From assembly GCA_040954595.2 (NCBI GenBank), contig CM082589.2:10478001-10542000 (forward strand): a DNA stretch of 64,000 bases. Reading direction: 5' to 3'. Numbering within the stretch: the stretch's first letter is position 1; every line of letters starts with the position of its first letter. The position numbers were made by a program, and so were the translations under genes. This DNA is from Balanoglossus misakiensis. Lineage: Eukaryota; Hemichordata. Positions 63,814-64,000 of the stretch are shown here, one piece after another. The notes below the pieces were generated by a model. It saw only the letters and a program-made list of their open reading frames with translations, searched no databases and was not told where the DNA came from.

Positions 63814-64000
63814 TCTTTTACAAGATAGATAGGTGATGTGTTTTGCTCTGTGAAAGAAAATGGAGGGGGAGGGTGTTTAAAATTTTGGCAGTTCGGAAGG
63901 GGGATTTGTAAATATTTCGGGTTGTGTCGGGGGGAGGGGGGGGGCATGTGAAAATTAGCGGTAAAATTTTTTAATTCTCTCGCCCACCCCCCCCCCCCAC
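63814..64000. other. Purine-rich and G/C-tract sequence, possible G-quadruplex
   Basis: G runs at 63,919-63,921, 63,929-63,934 and 63,936-63,944 could form a plus-strand G-quadruplex. The window ends in a 12-C run (63,987-63,998). The words around the tracts (GGGG followed by CATGTGAAAATT) resemble, in opposite orientation, the GTGACCCCC stretch near 61,990, so the two may be pieces of one dispersed family. No gene was seen. Confidence 0.45.

Overview
This window is eukaryotic, most likely from an animal. About 96% of it (1 to ~61,708) is one uninterrupted head-to-tail satellite DNA array with a ~130-133 bp monomer, roughly 470 copies, all in the same orientation. The left end is cut in mid-monomer, so the array continues upstream of the window. 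No protein-coding gene, rRNA, tRNA, bacterial operon or CRISPR array is visible. The short open frames on both strands of the array are by-products of the repeat: 130 is not a multiple of 3, so the frame rotates at each monomer and every run ends after one or two. I could not place the species. The non-repetitive flank (CpG-containing, poly-G/C tracts, an animal-type YY1/TISU element, A+T-rich tandem motifs) would suit a marine invertebrate, but that is a guess.

Monomer anatomy. Two junction classes alternate. Class 1 junctions read GGTAAATAAACGAGGCTGTTTGG-like and give ~130 bp monomers. Class 2 junctions read TTGTAAACAAACGAGGCTGTG-like and go with ~133 bp monomers. Constant elements are a forkhead-like GTAAAYAAAC box, a CCATGG near the middle, a CCGTCGATC or CTCTCGATC box, and two overlapping 10-bp perfect palindromes (TATGCGCATA and ATAGGCCTAT, sharing ATA). 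The palindromes are intact in one monomer class and broken in its alternating partner.

Higher-order layout. 1-5.5 kb: mixed 8- to 10-mers and a 795-bp hexamer. 5.5-13.7 kb: a 12-monomer higher-order repeat (HOR) of 1,579 bp with shorter derivatives. 13.7-21 kb: 3,300-bp superunits, two copies nearly identical. 21-30 kb: 3,680-bp superunits. 31.6-37.4 kb: a 2,629-bp superunit, one copy carrying an extra 524 bp. 39.6-42.3 kb: a 397-bp trimer in short runs. 43-58 kb: superunits with spacings of 2,104, 2,240, 1,319 and 3,151 bp. 58.8-61.7 kb: a diverged edge whose monomers carry private substitutions, deletions and truncated copies. This is the pattern expected of a satellite homogenised by unequal exchange in its core and decaying at its border.

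Flank (61,709-64,000). Single-copy-looking DNA with no confident gene. It holds G/C homopolymer tracts, a CTCF-like word, a possible short coding exon ending at a good splice donor, an imperfect terminal-inverted-repeat element (62,714-62,977), and a 140-bp direct repeat (96% identical) bracketing a 203-bp segment. That segment contains 23-bp tandem units with E-boxes and a perfect YY1/TISU-type start element. The most notable object is the HOR satellite itself, a candidate centromeric or pericentromeric array with alternating palindrome-positive and palindrome-negative monomers and a forkhead-type site in most repeats.
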